From positions 744,001-808,000 of the forward strand of contig CAVSBZ010000007.1 of the NCBI GenBank assembly GCA_963726315.1: 64,000 nucleotides of DNA. The letters are read 5' to 3'. Under the pieces are notes generated by a model that saw nothing but the letters and a program-made list of their open reading frames with translations, did no database searches and was not told the DNA's origin. This stretch comes from FEB-25 sp963726315. GTDB taxonomy: Bacteria; Chloroflexota; Anaerolineae; Anaerolineales; UBA4823. Position 1 is the first letter of the stretch. Every line of letters begins with the position of its first letter. Positions 17,308 through 26,255 of the stretch are shown piece by piece. A program made the position numbers and the translations under genes.

Positions 17308-18900
17308 TTATTCAACTAGCTTACCCGGGTTCATGATATTTTTTGGATCAAAGTAGTGGCACAGGCTGGAAATAGCAGACATACCCACGGCACCTTTTTC
17401 AGCTGAGAGGTAGGGTTTATGATCCAGTCCGACTCCGTGTTGATGACTAATAGTGCCTCCGTTGGTGACGATAACCTGGCTGGCGGCAGATTTCATCGCT
17501 CTCCAGCGGGTAAGTGTTTCTTCAGGTTTATCCGCCAACCTGAACAGGTAGGTGGTATAAACTGAAGAGCCATGTGGGTAGACATGGGACAAGTGGGTAA
17601 ACACATGCACCTTTTCCCCAAATGCAGCTATTGCGGAGCGTATCGCCAGCTCAATCTGATCTACCATCCGGGGAGTTTTTCCCCAATCAACTGCGGTTTC
17701 CAGCGTATCCAAACCGTACCCCATCTCCCATAAGGTATTGCGTAAATAGGGCGTGCGGAATCGATTTTTGTGCCACTGCCTGCCGATGGTTTTTCCGGTG
17801 TGAAACCCTCCCAGTTTTTTGGTAATACTCAAAGTTTCACTTCGATTTGTGCGAATACTAGTCGAATTACCGCTGAACCCGAGTAAGAGCATGCATTTAT
17901 CTTCCCCAAGACCGCGGATGGATAATAACTTTTCCAATGTGGCGATCAGGTTTTCATGCCCGGCAAAAGCCAGCGTTGTCGCCGTCTCAACGGGAGTGCT
18001 TAAACGGAGCATACACAATTGCAATCCCAGGGAGAGAATCTGCCGTACAGCTTCGATCCCTTGTGCAAATTCTGGAAAGAATACTACATGAAAATCTTCC
18101 TGCGCTGGGACTAGACTGATACGCACGCAAGCTTCGGTGATGATTCCAAATCTGCCCTCCGATCCCAAAACGAATTCGCGCATGTCAGGTCCGGCAGCAG
18201 AGGCGGGGAAGGCAGGAATGCTCAGCTCTCCGATGGGTGATTCCATTTTACCGCCTGCAAATAGCTTTTCAATTCGTCCATAGCGCAAAGATTGCTGACC
18301 GCTTGAGCGGGTCGCCACCCAGCCTCCCAAAGTTGAATATTCAAATGATTGGGGAAAATGCCCGAGGGTGAAACCATGGGCGCGCAATTGGGCTTCGAGG
18401 TCAGGTCCAGATACTCCCGCACTAAACGTTGCCATCAAACTTTGGGGATTGATATCGATCAAGCGGTTCATGCGGCTCATATCAATGGTTAAGACGGGAG
18501 ATTTACTCTTGAGCACATCGATATGACCAACCACGCTCGTGCCTCCGCCGTAAGGGATCAGATGTATCCCTGAACGTTGAGCGTAGTGAATAAGACTACT
18601 TACTTCCTCGTTCGATCTTGGAAAGGCAACGCCATCTGGGAATGTGTTTAGCTGACCCGTGCGCAGATCGATCCAATTGGGAAAGCTTTGTCCGCGAGCA
18701 TGCAGAAGGCGCGTCAGAGGGTCGGTATTCACCAAGGGATGAACATGGAGACGTGATTTGGGAACACGCTGCAGTACTTCCTGCTGATTCATATCATGCG
18801 GTCGCTTACCCGAACCTACCCGTTGCTCAAGAAAAGGTACCGCATGAGGTGGGAGCGGATAAGTGATTAAATCATCTCCCCAGCCATTCCAGCGTCTCAA
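17308..18900 (-). CDS. FAD-linked oxidase, alkylglycerone-phosphate synthase-like
   Basis: A 530-residue flavoprotein of the FAD_binding_4 / C-terminal FAD-oxidase family. The FAD-binding part includes IPYGGGTSVVGH and LGGWVATRSSGQQSLRYGRIE. The C-terminal part has TISHQHGVGLDHKPYL, which parallels the His-rich active-site loop of alkyldihydroxyacetone-phosphate synthases (SHHHGVG), and the protein ends NIMNPGKL. That enzyme swaps the acyl group of acyl-DHAP for a fatty alcohol, making ether lipids. It precedes glpD by 12 bases in the same operon, so a role in glycerophosphate or ether-lipid metabolism is plausible. A generic 2-hydroxyacid or glycolate oxidase (GlcD-like) is the alternative. 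Confidence 0.8.
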   Translation of the reverse strand: MRRWNGWGDDLITYPLPPHAVPFLEQRVGSGKRPHDMNQQEVLQRVPKSRLHVHPLVNTDPLTRLLHARGQSFPNWIDLRTGQLNTFPDGVAFPRSNEEVSSLIHYAQRSGIHLIPYGGGTSVVGHIDVLKSKSPVLTIDMSRMNRLIDINPQSLMATFSAGVSGPDLEAQLRAHGFTLGHFPQSFEYSTLGGWVATRSSGQQSLRYGRIEKLFAGGKMESPIGELSIPAFPASAAGPDMREFVLGSEGRFGIITEACVRISLVPAQEDFHVVFFPEFAQGIEAVRQILSLGLQLCMLRLSTPVETATTLAFAGHENLIATLEKLLSIRGLGEDKCMLLLGFSGNSTSIRTNRSETLSITKKLGGFHTGKTIGRQWHKNRFRTPYLRNTLWEMGYGLDTLETAVDWGKTPRMVDQIELAIRSAIAAFGEKVHVFTHLSHVYPHGSSVYTTYLFRLADKPEETLTRWRAMKSAASQVIVTNGGTISHQHGVGLDHKPYLSAEKGAVGMSAISSLCHYFDPKNIMNPGKLVE

Positions 18901-19067
18901 TTAACTACTCCTGGTAGCGTGCTTTTAGATCTGATGCTCATGAGCATGATAATCAATTTACTACAATTATACAGTCCGGAGAAAAATAGTTTTCGGGCTG
19001 CCATTAACTATATATTTTGGATAATGCTCAACGGATAAAAAACATTAAGTATTTCCGAAACAGTCGA

Positions 19068-19952
19068 TTATGTTGCCGATGGATCCTGCATGGCTTGTGC
19101 GAAAGCAGCTTTTATTTCAGCTTCGACTTCAGAATCGATGCTGATTTTCTCGGCTTGAGATAAGCGTTTGGATTGAATTTGAACGGGATCGAATTTTTGA
19201 CGCAGCGCATTTACCAGGGCGGGGTCACGCGTGTCATCACCTTTCGAGTGTGGTCCGAAGCGGTTTGTCTCAATGACAAGCGCAAACGGAGAAATGTCTT
19301 GACGCACCCTGGCGAGCAAGTCGGGGGCAACCTGTAAAATCTCATGGATATCCGCAGTATCAAGGTGTTGAGATGGGATGTTAAAAGCATTGAAGCGATC
19401 ATCTAGATTTCCTGCCAGGCTTAGCTCGATCGGAGTAGTCTGGGCGATGTGGTTGTTTTCAAGCACATATAGAATCGGAGCATTCCACAGAGACGCCATA
19501 TTGATCGCTTCATATACTACTCCCTCCCCCATGGTGCCATCTCCCAGGAAAGCAATCGTTATGGATCCGGATTGTTTATACTTTTCTGCCAAAGCCATGC
19601 CGGTTGCGGTTGGGATGATCCCGCCTAAAATTCCGTTGGAATAAAAGTTACGCCAATGTAAATGCTGCGAACCTCCCCTGCCTCCACATACCCCGCTTGC
19701 CTTACCCATTAATTCGGCAAAAAGTGCATGCGGTTCGCCTCCATAAGCAAGAAAATGCCCATGACCACGGTGGTTGCTAACAACAATATCATTCTCCTGG
19801 ATCCCTGCCAAAACACCAACGGCATTCGCTTCCTGCCCAATATAGGTATGGGTGGTGCCAAAGAATACCCCGCGCGAAAAATTCTCCAGGACAGTTTCTT
19901 CAAACCTGCGGATACGGTATAGCGAACGATATAAACTGTTTTCGGTGAGCAT
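19068..19952 (-). CDS. Thiamine-pyrophosphate dehydrogenase E1 alpha-subunit-like protein
   Basis: A 294-residue protein with the E1-alpha layout: RRFEETVLENFSRG at the N-terminus, SNHRGHGHFLAYGG, and the ThDP-Mg motif GDGTMGEGVVYEAIN ending in LENN. Such subunits normally pair with an E1-beta to decarboxylate pyruvate, branched-chain 2-oxoacids or acetoin. No beta subunit lies next to it; the neighbours are a DMT permease and the oxidase above. The sequence is ~30-50 residues shorter than typical PdhA/AcoA. Some orphan E1-alpha-like enzymes act in sugar or amino-sugar pathways, which would suit the nearby polysaccharide genes. Confidence 0.85.
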   Translation of the reverse strand: MLTENSLYRSLYRIRRFEETVLENFSRGVFFGTTHTYIGQEANAVGVLAGIQENDIVVSNHRGHGHFLAYGGEPHALFAELMGKASGVCGGRGGSQHLHWRNFYSNGILGGIIPTATGMALAEKYKQSGSITIAFLGDGTMGEGVVYEAINMASLWNAPILYVLENNHIAQTTPIELSLAGNLDDRFNAFNIPSQHLDTADIHEILQVAPDLLARVRQDISPFALVIETNRFGPHSKGDDTRDPALVNALRQKFDPVQIQSKRLSQAEKISIDSEVEAEIKAAFAQAMQDPSAT

Positions 19953-19971
19953 TATTATCCTAATTATATGC

Positions 19972-20892
19972 CTATAACCAAAAGAGCAAACCTACCCCGA
20001 CAACTGCCATTAAAGTGCCAGCTACAGCCTGCCAGGAAATTTGTTCTTTGAAGATGTAATGGCCGATTGGGAGTAAAAAAATCGGGGGTAAGGCGATAAT
20101 CGTGCTAGCGATGCCGATGCTTGTGTTCTGGATGGCAAACAAGGATAGAGAGACCCCGATCAATGGACCGAAAATCGCACCCACCAGAATGTAGAGTAAT
20201 CCGGACCTTTGTCCTTGGGCTTGATGGACAGTGGATACCACCTGCCCTTGAATGACTGTGACCAGCCAAAGCGCTAAAAAAGCAGCAGTCATCCGGATCA
20301 CATTGGCGGAGAGTGCGGGGAAGTCCCCCTTTAATCCATTTTTTGCCAGGACGACGCCAAATGCTTGGCCTGTAGCGGCGATTAAACCTGCAATGATGCC
20401 TTTCCTGCTCGTTCTTTTGAGTGTAGCACCAGACTCACCTGAACCCGGTTTACTTGGGTTGCCTGCCAACACAACCCAGGTTATGCCAGCCAGAGTTAAG
20501 CAAATCCCTAATATACTTCCGCTGCTTAGAGTTTCTCCGAGGAGGAGCCATGCCAGGAGCGAAGCAATTGCCGGTGATAGGCTCAAGAATAACAAGCCAA
20601 GCCTTGGCCCTAGAGTGACATATGCTCGGAAAAGAAAAAGGTCGCCAATGGCGAGACCCACGATGCCCGAAATTCCTAACCAAAACCAGCGATCTGCTCC
20701 AGCATTTACTGGTAGGGGGTTACCAAAAGCGATCAAATGGGTGAGTGTGAGAAGTAATAAAGCAAAAACCAATCGGATGCGGTTGGATACCAGGGGACCA
20801 AATTTCCTGCCGGCGAAGGTAAAAAATATTGAGGAGATGGAATAGCATAGTGCAGTCAGAAGCGCCGCAATTTCTCCGACCTCACGAGTCAT
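19972..20892 (-). CDS. DMT-superfamily permease (two EamA domains)
   Basis: A 306-residue integral membrane protein with about ten hydrophobic helices arranged as two EamA repeats (residues ~8-140 and ~165-305). The first repeat has GLAIGDLFLFRAYVTLGPRLG and LAWLLLGETLSSG, the second PLIGVSLSLFAIQNTSIGIA and HYIFKEQISW. These are the usual signatures of drug/metabolite exporters. The substrate is unknown. It overlaps the upstream sugar-transferase gene by 11 bases, suggesting translational coupling and possibly a role in envelope-precursor or metabolite export. Confidence 0.85.
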   Translation of the reverse strand: MTREVGEIAALLTALCYSISSIFFTFAGRKFGPLVSNRIRLVFALLLLTLTHLIAFGNPLPVNAGADRWFWLGISGIVGLAIGDLFLFRAYVTLGPRLGLLFLSLSPAIASLLAWLLLGETLSSGSILGICLTLAGITWVVLAGNPSKPGSGESGATLKRTSRKGIIAGLIAATGQAFGVVLAKNGLKGDFPALSANVIRMTAAFLALWLVTVIQGQVVSTVHQAQGQRSGLLYILVGAIFGPLIGVSLSLFAIQNTSIGIASTIIALPPIFLLPIGHYIFKEQISWQAVAGTLMAVVGVGLLFWL

Positions 20893-21514
20893 GATTACCC
20901 ATGAACTCCTCGGCAGTCGCCTGACCAGGCTGATTTATGTCTTCCCTGCGCAGTACTTTTAATACACTGTGAAGGAGGATTTTTATATCCAGCCAGAATG
21001 AGCGATGGTCAACATACCAGACGTCCAACTTGAATTTCTCTTCCCAGGTGAGAGCATTTCGGCCATTAATTTGTGCCCAACCGGTGATCCCTGGTAGTAC
21101 CTCATGCCTGCGTGCTTGCTCCGGAGAATATCGTTCCAGGTACTGCATGAGTAAAGGTCTCGGACCAACAAAGCTCATCTCGCCTCGCAAAACGTTGAGC
21201 ATTTCCGGGAGCTCATCCAGGCTGGTACTGCGCAAAAAATGACCCAATCGGGTGATACGCTGAGCATCTGGCAATAAATTATCCTGCGCATCCCTTGCTT
21301 CAGTCATTGAGCGGAATTTGTATACCCAGAAAGGTTTGCCCAGGTATCCCGGACGCTTTTGACGGAAGATGACCGGAGTGCCATAATTCATGCCGACCAA
21401 CACAGAAATCAGCAGTAACAGCGGAGATAACAACAGAATGCCTGCAACCGCCAGCAATAAATCCAGGATGCGTTTCGAAATCGGAATTGAAGTCACCTTT
21501 GCTGTTGCGAGCAT
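20882..21514 (-). CDS. Undecaprenyl-phosphate sugar-1-phosphate transferase (bacterial sugar transferase)
   Basis: A 210-residue monotopic enzyme of the WcaJ/PglC family. A membrane segment at residues 16-40 (ILDLLLAVAGILLLSPLLL) precedes the catalytic domain. That domain holds KRPGYLGKPFWVYKFRSM, LDELPEMLNVLRGEMSFVGPRP and PGITGWAQINGR. It transfers a sugar-1-phosphate from a nucleotide sugar to the lipid carrier, starting polysaccharide or glycan assembly. The nucleotide-sugar dehydrogenase and GT4 genes starting at 22.6 kb may act in the same pathway. Confidence 0.92.
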   Translation of the reverse strand: MLATAKVTSIPISKRILDLLLAVAGILLLSPLLLLISVLVGMNYGTPVIFRQKRPGYLGKPFWVYKFRSMTEARDAQDNLLPDAQRITRLGHFLRSTSLDELPEMLNVLRGEMSFVGPRPLLMQYLERYSPEQARRHEVLPGITGWAQINGRNALTWEEKFKLDVWYVDHRSFWLDIKILLHSVLKVLRREDINQPGQATAEEFMGNHDS

Positions 21515-21606
21515 ATAGGAATTCTACCAGATGTCATTGGCGATCAGGGATCTGCGAAACCAGGCGAAATATGCTCTACTCGCGTGTAGCTCAATTTGAA
21601 TGGTGT

Positions 21607-21647
21607 AAAACAAAAAATTGCTGGGACCTGTGGTGGTCCCAGCAATT
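21607..21647 (-). terminator. Rho-independent terminator of lexA
   Basis: A perfect 13-bp stem AATTGCTGGGACC/GGTCCCAGCAATT with a six-base loop. On the minus strand it is followed by TTTTTTGTTTT. It lies 22 bases after the lexA stop. Confidence 0.92.
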
Positions 21648-21668
21648 GAATATTTGAGGTTTATAAAC

Positions 21669-22394
21669 CTATACCAGAGACATCTCACAAGGGCGGATGA
21701 TCATAACAATCTTACCCTGGATATCGACGGTGGCAGGATCATCGATGAAAATCGGCTTCATCGTCGGGTTGGCAGGCTGCAAGCGGACTTTTCCGTCTTC
21801 CAGGAAGAAATACTTGAGGGTGGTCTCATCTTTATCCCGCAGCCATATCGCTACCAGGTCTCCATTGTGAACATCCTTGGCGGGTTTCATAATAACAATA
21901 TCGCCGTCATTGACCATCGCATCGATCATCGAGTCGCCATTGACTTCGAGAGCGAATAAGTCTTCAACTTTCTCTCGAGCTGGCAGCATGCTGCGAGCAA
22001 CACTCACAACCGATTCTGCGTCGAGGTATGCGAAGTCTGATTGGGGAACTGGAACAGGTTCACTGGCAAAAATTCGCCCCATAACAGGAATGCTCAACAC
22101 TTGTTGAACAAACTCACGCACGCTTTGAATCGTGTTCGCAGCCGATTGGGTAATATTCGAAAATGGGTGTACCAGCCGTATGCCGCGTGAAATATGACCA
22201 GATCGTTTAATATGTCCCATCGTTTCCAGCTGGTCCAGGTAATAATTCACCACCGATGTTGAGGAAAACTTTCCCATATCCTGAATATCGCGGATCGATG
22301 GGGGGAATCCATTGGTATTTTGATATTCTTCAATGACCTTCAAGACCTTGATTTGAGGGTCGGTTAGTGTTGCGCTTCTTCGTCTGGGTGTCAT
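21669..22394 (-). CDS. lexA: LexA repressor
   Basis: A 241-residue SOS repressor. The N-terminal winged helix (LTDPQIKVLKVIEEYQNTNG, PPSIRDIQDM) binds DNA. The C-terminal S24 autoprotease domain has Ser155 in VNGDSMIDAMVNDGD and Lys194 in ETTLKYFFLEDG. The cleavage region reads GRIFASEP, so the scissile bond would be Ala110-Ser111 instead of the usual Ala-Gly. The linker is ~25 residues longer than in E. coli LexA. GGAGG precedes the ATG. Two SOS-type boxes upstream imply autoregulation. Confidence 0.95.
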   Translation of the reverse strand: MTPRRRSATLTDPQIKVLKVIEEYQNTNGFPPSIRDIQDMGKFSSTSVVNYYLDQLETMGHIKRSGHISRGIRLVHPFSNITQSAANTIQSVREFVQQVLSIPVMGRIFASEPVPVPQSDFAYLDAESVVSVARSMLPAREKVEDLFALEVNGDSMIDAMVNDGDIVIMKPAKDVHNGDLVAIWLRDKDETTLKYFFLEDGKVRLQPANPTMKPIFIDDPATVDIQGKIVMIIRPCEMSLV

Positions 22395-22419
22395 AATTCA
22401 CCTCCAAATAAGTTAATCA

Positions 22420-22431
22420 GTACAGTTGTTC
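22420..22431. promoter_or_regulatory. Candidate SOS box 1 (GTAC-N4-GTTC)
   Basis: GTACAGTTGTTC lies 26 bases upstream of the lexA ATG. It differs by one base from the palindromic GAAC-N4-GTTC form and lies 30 bases, about three helical turns, from box 2. Confidence 0.5.
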
Positions 22432-22449
22432 TATGAAATTATAATACCA

Positions 22450-22461
22450 GAACATTCGTTC
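22450..22461. promoter_or_regulatory. SOS box 2 (GAAC-N4-GTTC)
   Basis: GAACATTCGTTC matches the Gram-positive-type LexA operator (CGAACRNRYGTTYC). It lies in the lexA / sugar-dehydrogenase intergenic region and most likely serves lexA autorepression. Confidence 0.7.
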
Positions 22462-22509
22462 GATGTCAAGTACTTGTTTATAATTTTACCCACTACCTTT
22501 TTACTCCAA

Positions 22510-22539
22510 TTGACATGCCTTGAATTATTGTGGGATAAT
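22510..22539 (+). promoter_or_regulatory. Promoter of the nucleotide-sugar dehydrogenase gene
   Basis: TTGACA at 22510-22515 and GATAAT at 22534-22539 with an 18-base spacer. It supports the ATG at 22606 as the true start, since the upstream open frame would overlap the promoter. Confidence 0.65.
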
Positions 22540-22605
22540 AATCTACCATTTATAGGTTATTATCACTTGATTATTGAATTGTACAATCCGAATTCTGGAG
22601 CAGAT

Positions 22606-23922
22606 ATGGGTTTTAATCGTGTATGTGTTTTAGGTTTAGGATATATCGGTTTGCCGACTGCCAGTACCTTTGCTATGCATGGGTTGGAGGTAATCGGTGT
22701 GGATATAAACAAGCATGTAGTATCGACTCTGCGGAACGGTGACATTCACATTTCTGAGCCAGGTTTACAAGCCCTTGTTAGAGAAGCCATCAGATCTGGT
22801 CGTCTGCAGATCAGTGAAACGCCGGTGAAAGCGGATGCATTCATCATTGCAGTTCCAACACCTTTTTATGCAGATGAGCGGGGAAGTTATCATGACCAGG
22901 CGTACCGCCTGGCGGATATGCGCGCGGTGACTTCTGCTGCTGAATCGATTGTTAGCCAGCTCCAACCAAGCAACCTGGTGATTTTAGAGTCAACTTCACC
23001 ACCGCGTACGACGGTTGATTTGGTACGGCCGATCCTGGAGAGATCTGGGCTTAAAGCAGGTTCTGATTTTCACCTGGCTTACTCACCAGAGCGGGTCTTG
23101 CCGGGTAGGATCATCCAGGAGCTCTCCGAGAACGCCCGCGTCATTGGCGGTATCGATAAAGCATCGGCTGAAGCGGGCAGGGATTTATATTCTCATTTTG
23201 TCACCGGTGAAATTGTGCTGACCGATGCCACAACAGCTGAAATGGTCAAATTGATGGAGAACACCTACCGTGACGTGAATATCGCCATTGCCAACGAATT
23301 CTCCCGGCTTGCAGACCGCTTTGGGGTGGACATTTGGGAGGCGATAAACATCGCCAACCGTCATCCACGAGTCAAGATCCTTTCCCCCGGGCCAGGAGTC
23401 GGCGGGCACTGCATCAGTGTTGATCCATGGTTCCTGGTTGAAGCAGCCCCAGACCTGACCGAGCTCATCAATGCCGCCAGGCATGTAAATGACAGGCAAC
23501 CGCAATTCGTTGTCGACCTGGTAACGCGTTGCCTCGGCACTGACCTGGAAGGAAAACGGATTGCAGCGCTCGGATTAGCGTTCAAACCGGACGTGGATGA
23601 TCTGCGCGAAAGCCCTGCAATCGAGACTGCAAAAATCCTTACTGAGGCTGGAGCAGAAGTGCATAGTTATGAACCTTACAAGCTTAACTCAGAGATCCCG
23701 GGTTTGAATTCTGAGACCTCAATTGAAGCCACAATTCGAGACGCCCAGGTATTGATTTTGTTAGTTGGTCATCGAGAACTGAAAGAGTTAGATCCAATCA
23801 AGGTTCGGGAGTTAACTTCAGCTCCCTGGGTAATCGATACTGTTGGCGGTTGGGACAGGAATTTGTGGACCCAGGCAGGTTTTAGCTTCCTTCGTTTGGG
23901 TGATGGTAAAAACGGATTGTAA
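22606..23922 (+). CDS. UDP-sugar 6-dehydrogenase (WecC-like, UDP-ManNAc dehydrogenase family)
   Basis: A 438-residue NAD-dependent enzyme. The Rossmann motif is VLGLGYIGLPTASTFA, the middle domain has YSPERVLPG and KLMENTYRDVNIAIANE, and the catalytic Cys is in GPGVGGHCISVDPWFLVEA. This last form is typical of the WecC/UDP-ManNAc dehydrogenase branch rather than UDP-glucose dehydrogenase. It oxidises C6 of a UDP-sugar to the uronic acid for polysaccharide synthesis. The ATG at 22606 has GGAG seven bases upstream and homology starts there; an open frame reaches back to 22426. Confidence 0.92.
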   Translation: MGFNRVCVLGLGYIGLPTASTFAMHGLEVIGVDINKHVVSTLRNGDIHISEPGLQALVREAIRSGRLQISETPVKADAFIIAVPTPFYADERGSYHDQAYRLADMRAVTSAAESIVSQLQPSNLVILESTSPPRTTVDLVRPILERSGLKAGSDFHLAYSPERVLPGRIIQELSENARVIGGIDKASAEAGRDLYSHFVTGEIVLTDATTAEMVKLMENTYRDVNIAIANEFSRLADRFGVDIWEAINIANRHPRVKILSPGPGVGGHCISVDPWFLVEAAPDLTELINAARHVNDRQPQFVVDLVTRCLGTDLEGKRIAALGLAFKPDVDDLRESPAIETAKILTEAGAEVHSYEPYKLNSEIPGLNSETSIEATIRDAQVLILLVGHRELKELDPIKVRELTSAPWVIDTVGGWDRNLWTQAGFSFLRLGDGKNGL

Positions 23923-24095
23923 AGCAAGGGCGGTTACTTTGCTGGGGATTCAAGGGTGTCTATACCATTCAACTAATCGAGACATAGAATAATGATCAAC
24001 AGGAGAGGAGTGGCGTGGGTGCAAGAACAGTCCTTCTGGAATCTAACGGGGAAAACGAAATTTAGGCGGGAAGAACGCCTGCCGTTTAGGTGTGC

Positions 24096-25133
24096 ATGAA
24101 GGCGAATAATACCTCTATTTCCAGGCTATGTGTGATCCCCAATGTCAGTGGTGCTGGAGGGATGGTTTCCTTTCGTGGTAGGCTGGTGCAAGGGTTAGCT
24201 GAGCGGGGAATAGAAGTGTCCTATGACCTGGCAGACACACCTTATGATGCCGTCCTTGTGATTGGGGGCACCCGCAACCTGGCAGGAATATGGCGCGCCA
24301 AACGACGTGGAGTGCGAATTGTCCAGCGCCTGGATGGGATGAATTGGATCCATCGCAAGAAACGGACCGGCTGGCGCCACTTCATCCGTGCAGAGTATGG
24401 AAATATTATCCTTTCAACCATCCGATCTCGATTGGCTGACCAGATCGTCTATCAAAGTAAGTTCTCCCACCAATGGTGGGAGCGAGTGTACGGGAAAAGC
24501 ATTGTTCCATGGCAGGTGGTGCATAACGGGGTCGATTTAGAGCGCTTTAAAACTGTTGGTGTTAGCGAACCACCCGATGACCATGAGCGCATATTATTGG
24601 TAGAAGGCACCATTGGGGGTGGTTATGAAATAGGTCTCCAAATGGCCATCGACATGGGCGAGAGATTATATAGTGTGTATATGCGGAATATCGAAATCGT
24701 GGTTGTTGGGCGGGTCTCTTTTGCTTTACAACGTGAATGGATTAATAAGGCAAAGATTACAGTGAATTTTACCGGACACGTGCCTGTTGAGATCATCCCC
24801 GAGATCGATCGATCAGCGCATGTTTTATTCGCAGCAGATTTGAACCCAGCTTGCCCAAATTCTGTCATCGAAGCCCTGGCTTGTGGCTTACCTGTTGCCT
24901 CGTTTGATACCGGAGCGCTACCCGAGATAGTTACCCAAGGCGCGGGTGTACTTGTTCCATATGGAGGGGATCCGTGGAAGTTGGATCCTCCAGATATCGA
25001 TGGACTTGCCAGCGCGGTAGTTACAATATTGGATGACCAGGCTAATTATCGGAGTGCAGCCAGGCGCAGGGCAGAATGTGCATTCGGGCTGGACAAAATG
25101 GTCGACGGTTACCTGAAGGCATTGAATCTATGA
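24096..25133 (+). CDS. Glycosyltransferase family 4
   Basis: A 345-residue GT-B fold enzyme. The N-terminal part has IPNVSGAGGMVSFRGRL, the inter-domain region VVHNGVDLERF, and the donor-binding part NSVIEALACGLPVASFDTGALPEIV, the GT4 E-x7-E signature. It should transfer a sugar from an NDP-sugar to a growing glycan. The ATG at 24096 is preferred over an in-frame GTG at 24090. The stop overlaps the next start (ATGA), so the two glycosyltransferases are translationally coupled. Donor and acceptor cannot be inferred. Confidence 0.88.
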   Translation: MKANNTSISRLCVIPNVSGAGGMVSFRGRLVQGLAERGIEVSYDLADTPYDAVLVIGGTRNLAGIWRAKRRGVRIVQRLDGMNWIHRKKRTGWRHFIRAEYGNIILSTIRSRLADQIVYQSKFSHQWWERVYGKSIVPWQVVHNGVDLERFKTVGVSEPPDDHERILLVEGTIGGGYEIGLQMAIDMGERLYSVYMRNIEIVVVGRVSFALQREWINKAKITVNFTGHVPVEIIPEIDRSAHVLFAADLNPACPNSVIEALACGLPVASFDTGALPEIVTQGAGVLVPYGGDPWKLDPPDIDGLASAVVTILDDQANYRSAARRRAECAFGLDKMVDGYLKALNL

Positions 25134-26242
25134 TGGGTGACACCTTTCCAGGGCGTGTGGGTCTTCAGCAGCGGGTGCTACCATCCTACCGGGCGGTATT
25201 TTTCGACACCCTGGCAAAGAGCTGCCTGGGTGGGTTAAGCGTATTAACCGGTGAACCTTTACCTAACGAAGGGATAAACCCGGTCAATAGACTACAGGTA
25301 GCTCAATATGTTCAGGCGAAAAACCGATATCTCGGTAGCCCGGCCTCGTCCTGGTTCGTGTGCTGGCAGAGCGGTTTCCTGGACTGGTTGGAAGCCTGGC
25401 AGCCGGATATCCTGGTTGTCGAAGCAAACCCACGCTACCCTACCACTCGTCGAGCTATAGCTTGGATGCGGCATAAAAAACGCAAGGTAATTGGTTGGGG
25501 ACTTGGTGCGCCTCCAATACGTGGTGCGCTGGAGAGCTTTCGTCAGAGGGAACGGCTAAGCTTGCTTCGGTCTTTGGATGCAATCATTGCGTACAGCCAG
25601 CAAGGTGCAGAACAATACCGCCAATTGGGCATTGCCCCCGATCGCGTGTACGTAGCCGCCAACGCTGTGGAACCAGCACCCATAAATCCACCTGCGCCAA
25701 GGGAACGCGAGATCAACGCCCAGGCAACCGTTTTATTCGTTGGAAGGTTGCAGACCCGTAAAAGGGTGGATCTTCTGCTAAGAGCCAGTGCCAGTTTACC
25801 CAAGGAAATTCAGCCCCATCTGGTCATCGTCGGTGATGGTCCTGGAAAGGAGCAATTTGAAACTTTAGCTGACCAAATCTACCCGAACATAGAATTCGTC
25901 GGGGAGAAGCGCGGCGCAGAGCTAGAACCATATTTCACCAGCGCTGACCTGTTTGTCCTACCCGGCACCGGAGGGCTAGCCATTCAGCAGGCTATGGCTC
26001 ATGGGCTGCCGGTGGTCGTTGCACGTGGGGACGGCACACAGGATGACCTGGTGCGCAGTGAAAATGGCTGGCAGATTCCGCCAGATGACCTGCCAGCGTT
26101 AACGGGTGTACTCCAACAAGCACTCTCGAATCCAGCCAGGCTGCGACAAATGGGAGAAGATTCCTACCGCATCGTAGCGGAAGAGATCAATGTTGAAGCA
26201 ATGGTTGCCGTGTTTATTCGAGTTTTGAACAATCTCCTTTGA
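25130..26242 (+). CDS. Glycosyltransferase family 4
   Basis: A 370-residue GT-B enzyme. The N-terminal domain contains WQPDILVVEANPRYP, the linker AYSQQGAEQYRQLG, and the C-terminal Rossmann part LFVGRLQTRKRVDLLLRA, VIVGDGPGKEQFE and LPGTGGLAIQQAMAHGLPVVV. It starts at the ATG at 25130, which overlaps the previous stop by four bases; homology does not extend to the earlier open frame. It belongs with the dehydrogenase and the previous GT4 in a polysaccharide-type plus-strand unit and converges on the BMP gene. Confidence 0.88.
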   Translation: MMGDTFPGRVGLQQRVLPSYRAVFFDTLAKSCLGGLSVLTGEPLPNEGINPVNRLQVAQYVQAKNRYLGSPASSWFVCWQSGFLDWLEAWQPDILVVEANPRYPTTRRAIAWMRHKKRKVIGWGLGAPPIRGALESFRQRERLSLLRSLDAIIAYSQQGAEQYRQLGIAPDRVYVAANAVEPAPINPPAPREREINAQATVLFVGRLQTRKRVDLLLRASASLPKEIQPHLVIVGDGPGKEQFETLADQIYPNIEFVGEKRGAELEPYFTSADLFVLPGTGGLAIQQAMAHGLPVVVARGDGTQDDLVRSENGWQIPPDDLPALTGVLQQALSNPARLRQMGEDSYRIVAEEINVEAMVAVFIRVLNNLL

Positions 26243-26255
26243 TATCTTTGCCAAC

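Noticed and set aside
22426..22605. 60-codon N-terminal extension of the sugar dehydrogenase
   Set aside because: It spans the promoter and a LexA box; homology and a Shine-Dalgarno site start at 22606.
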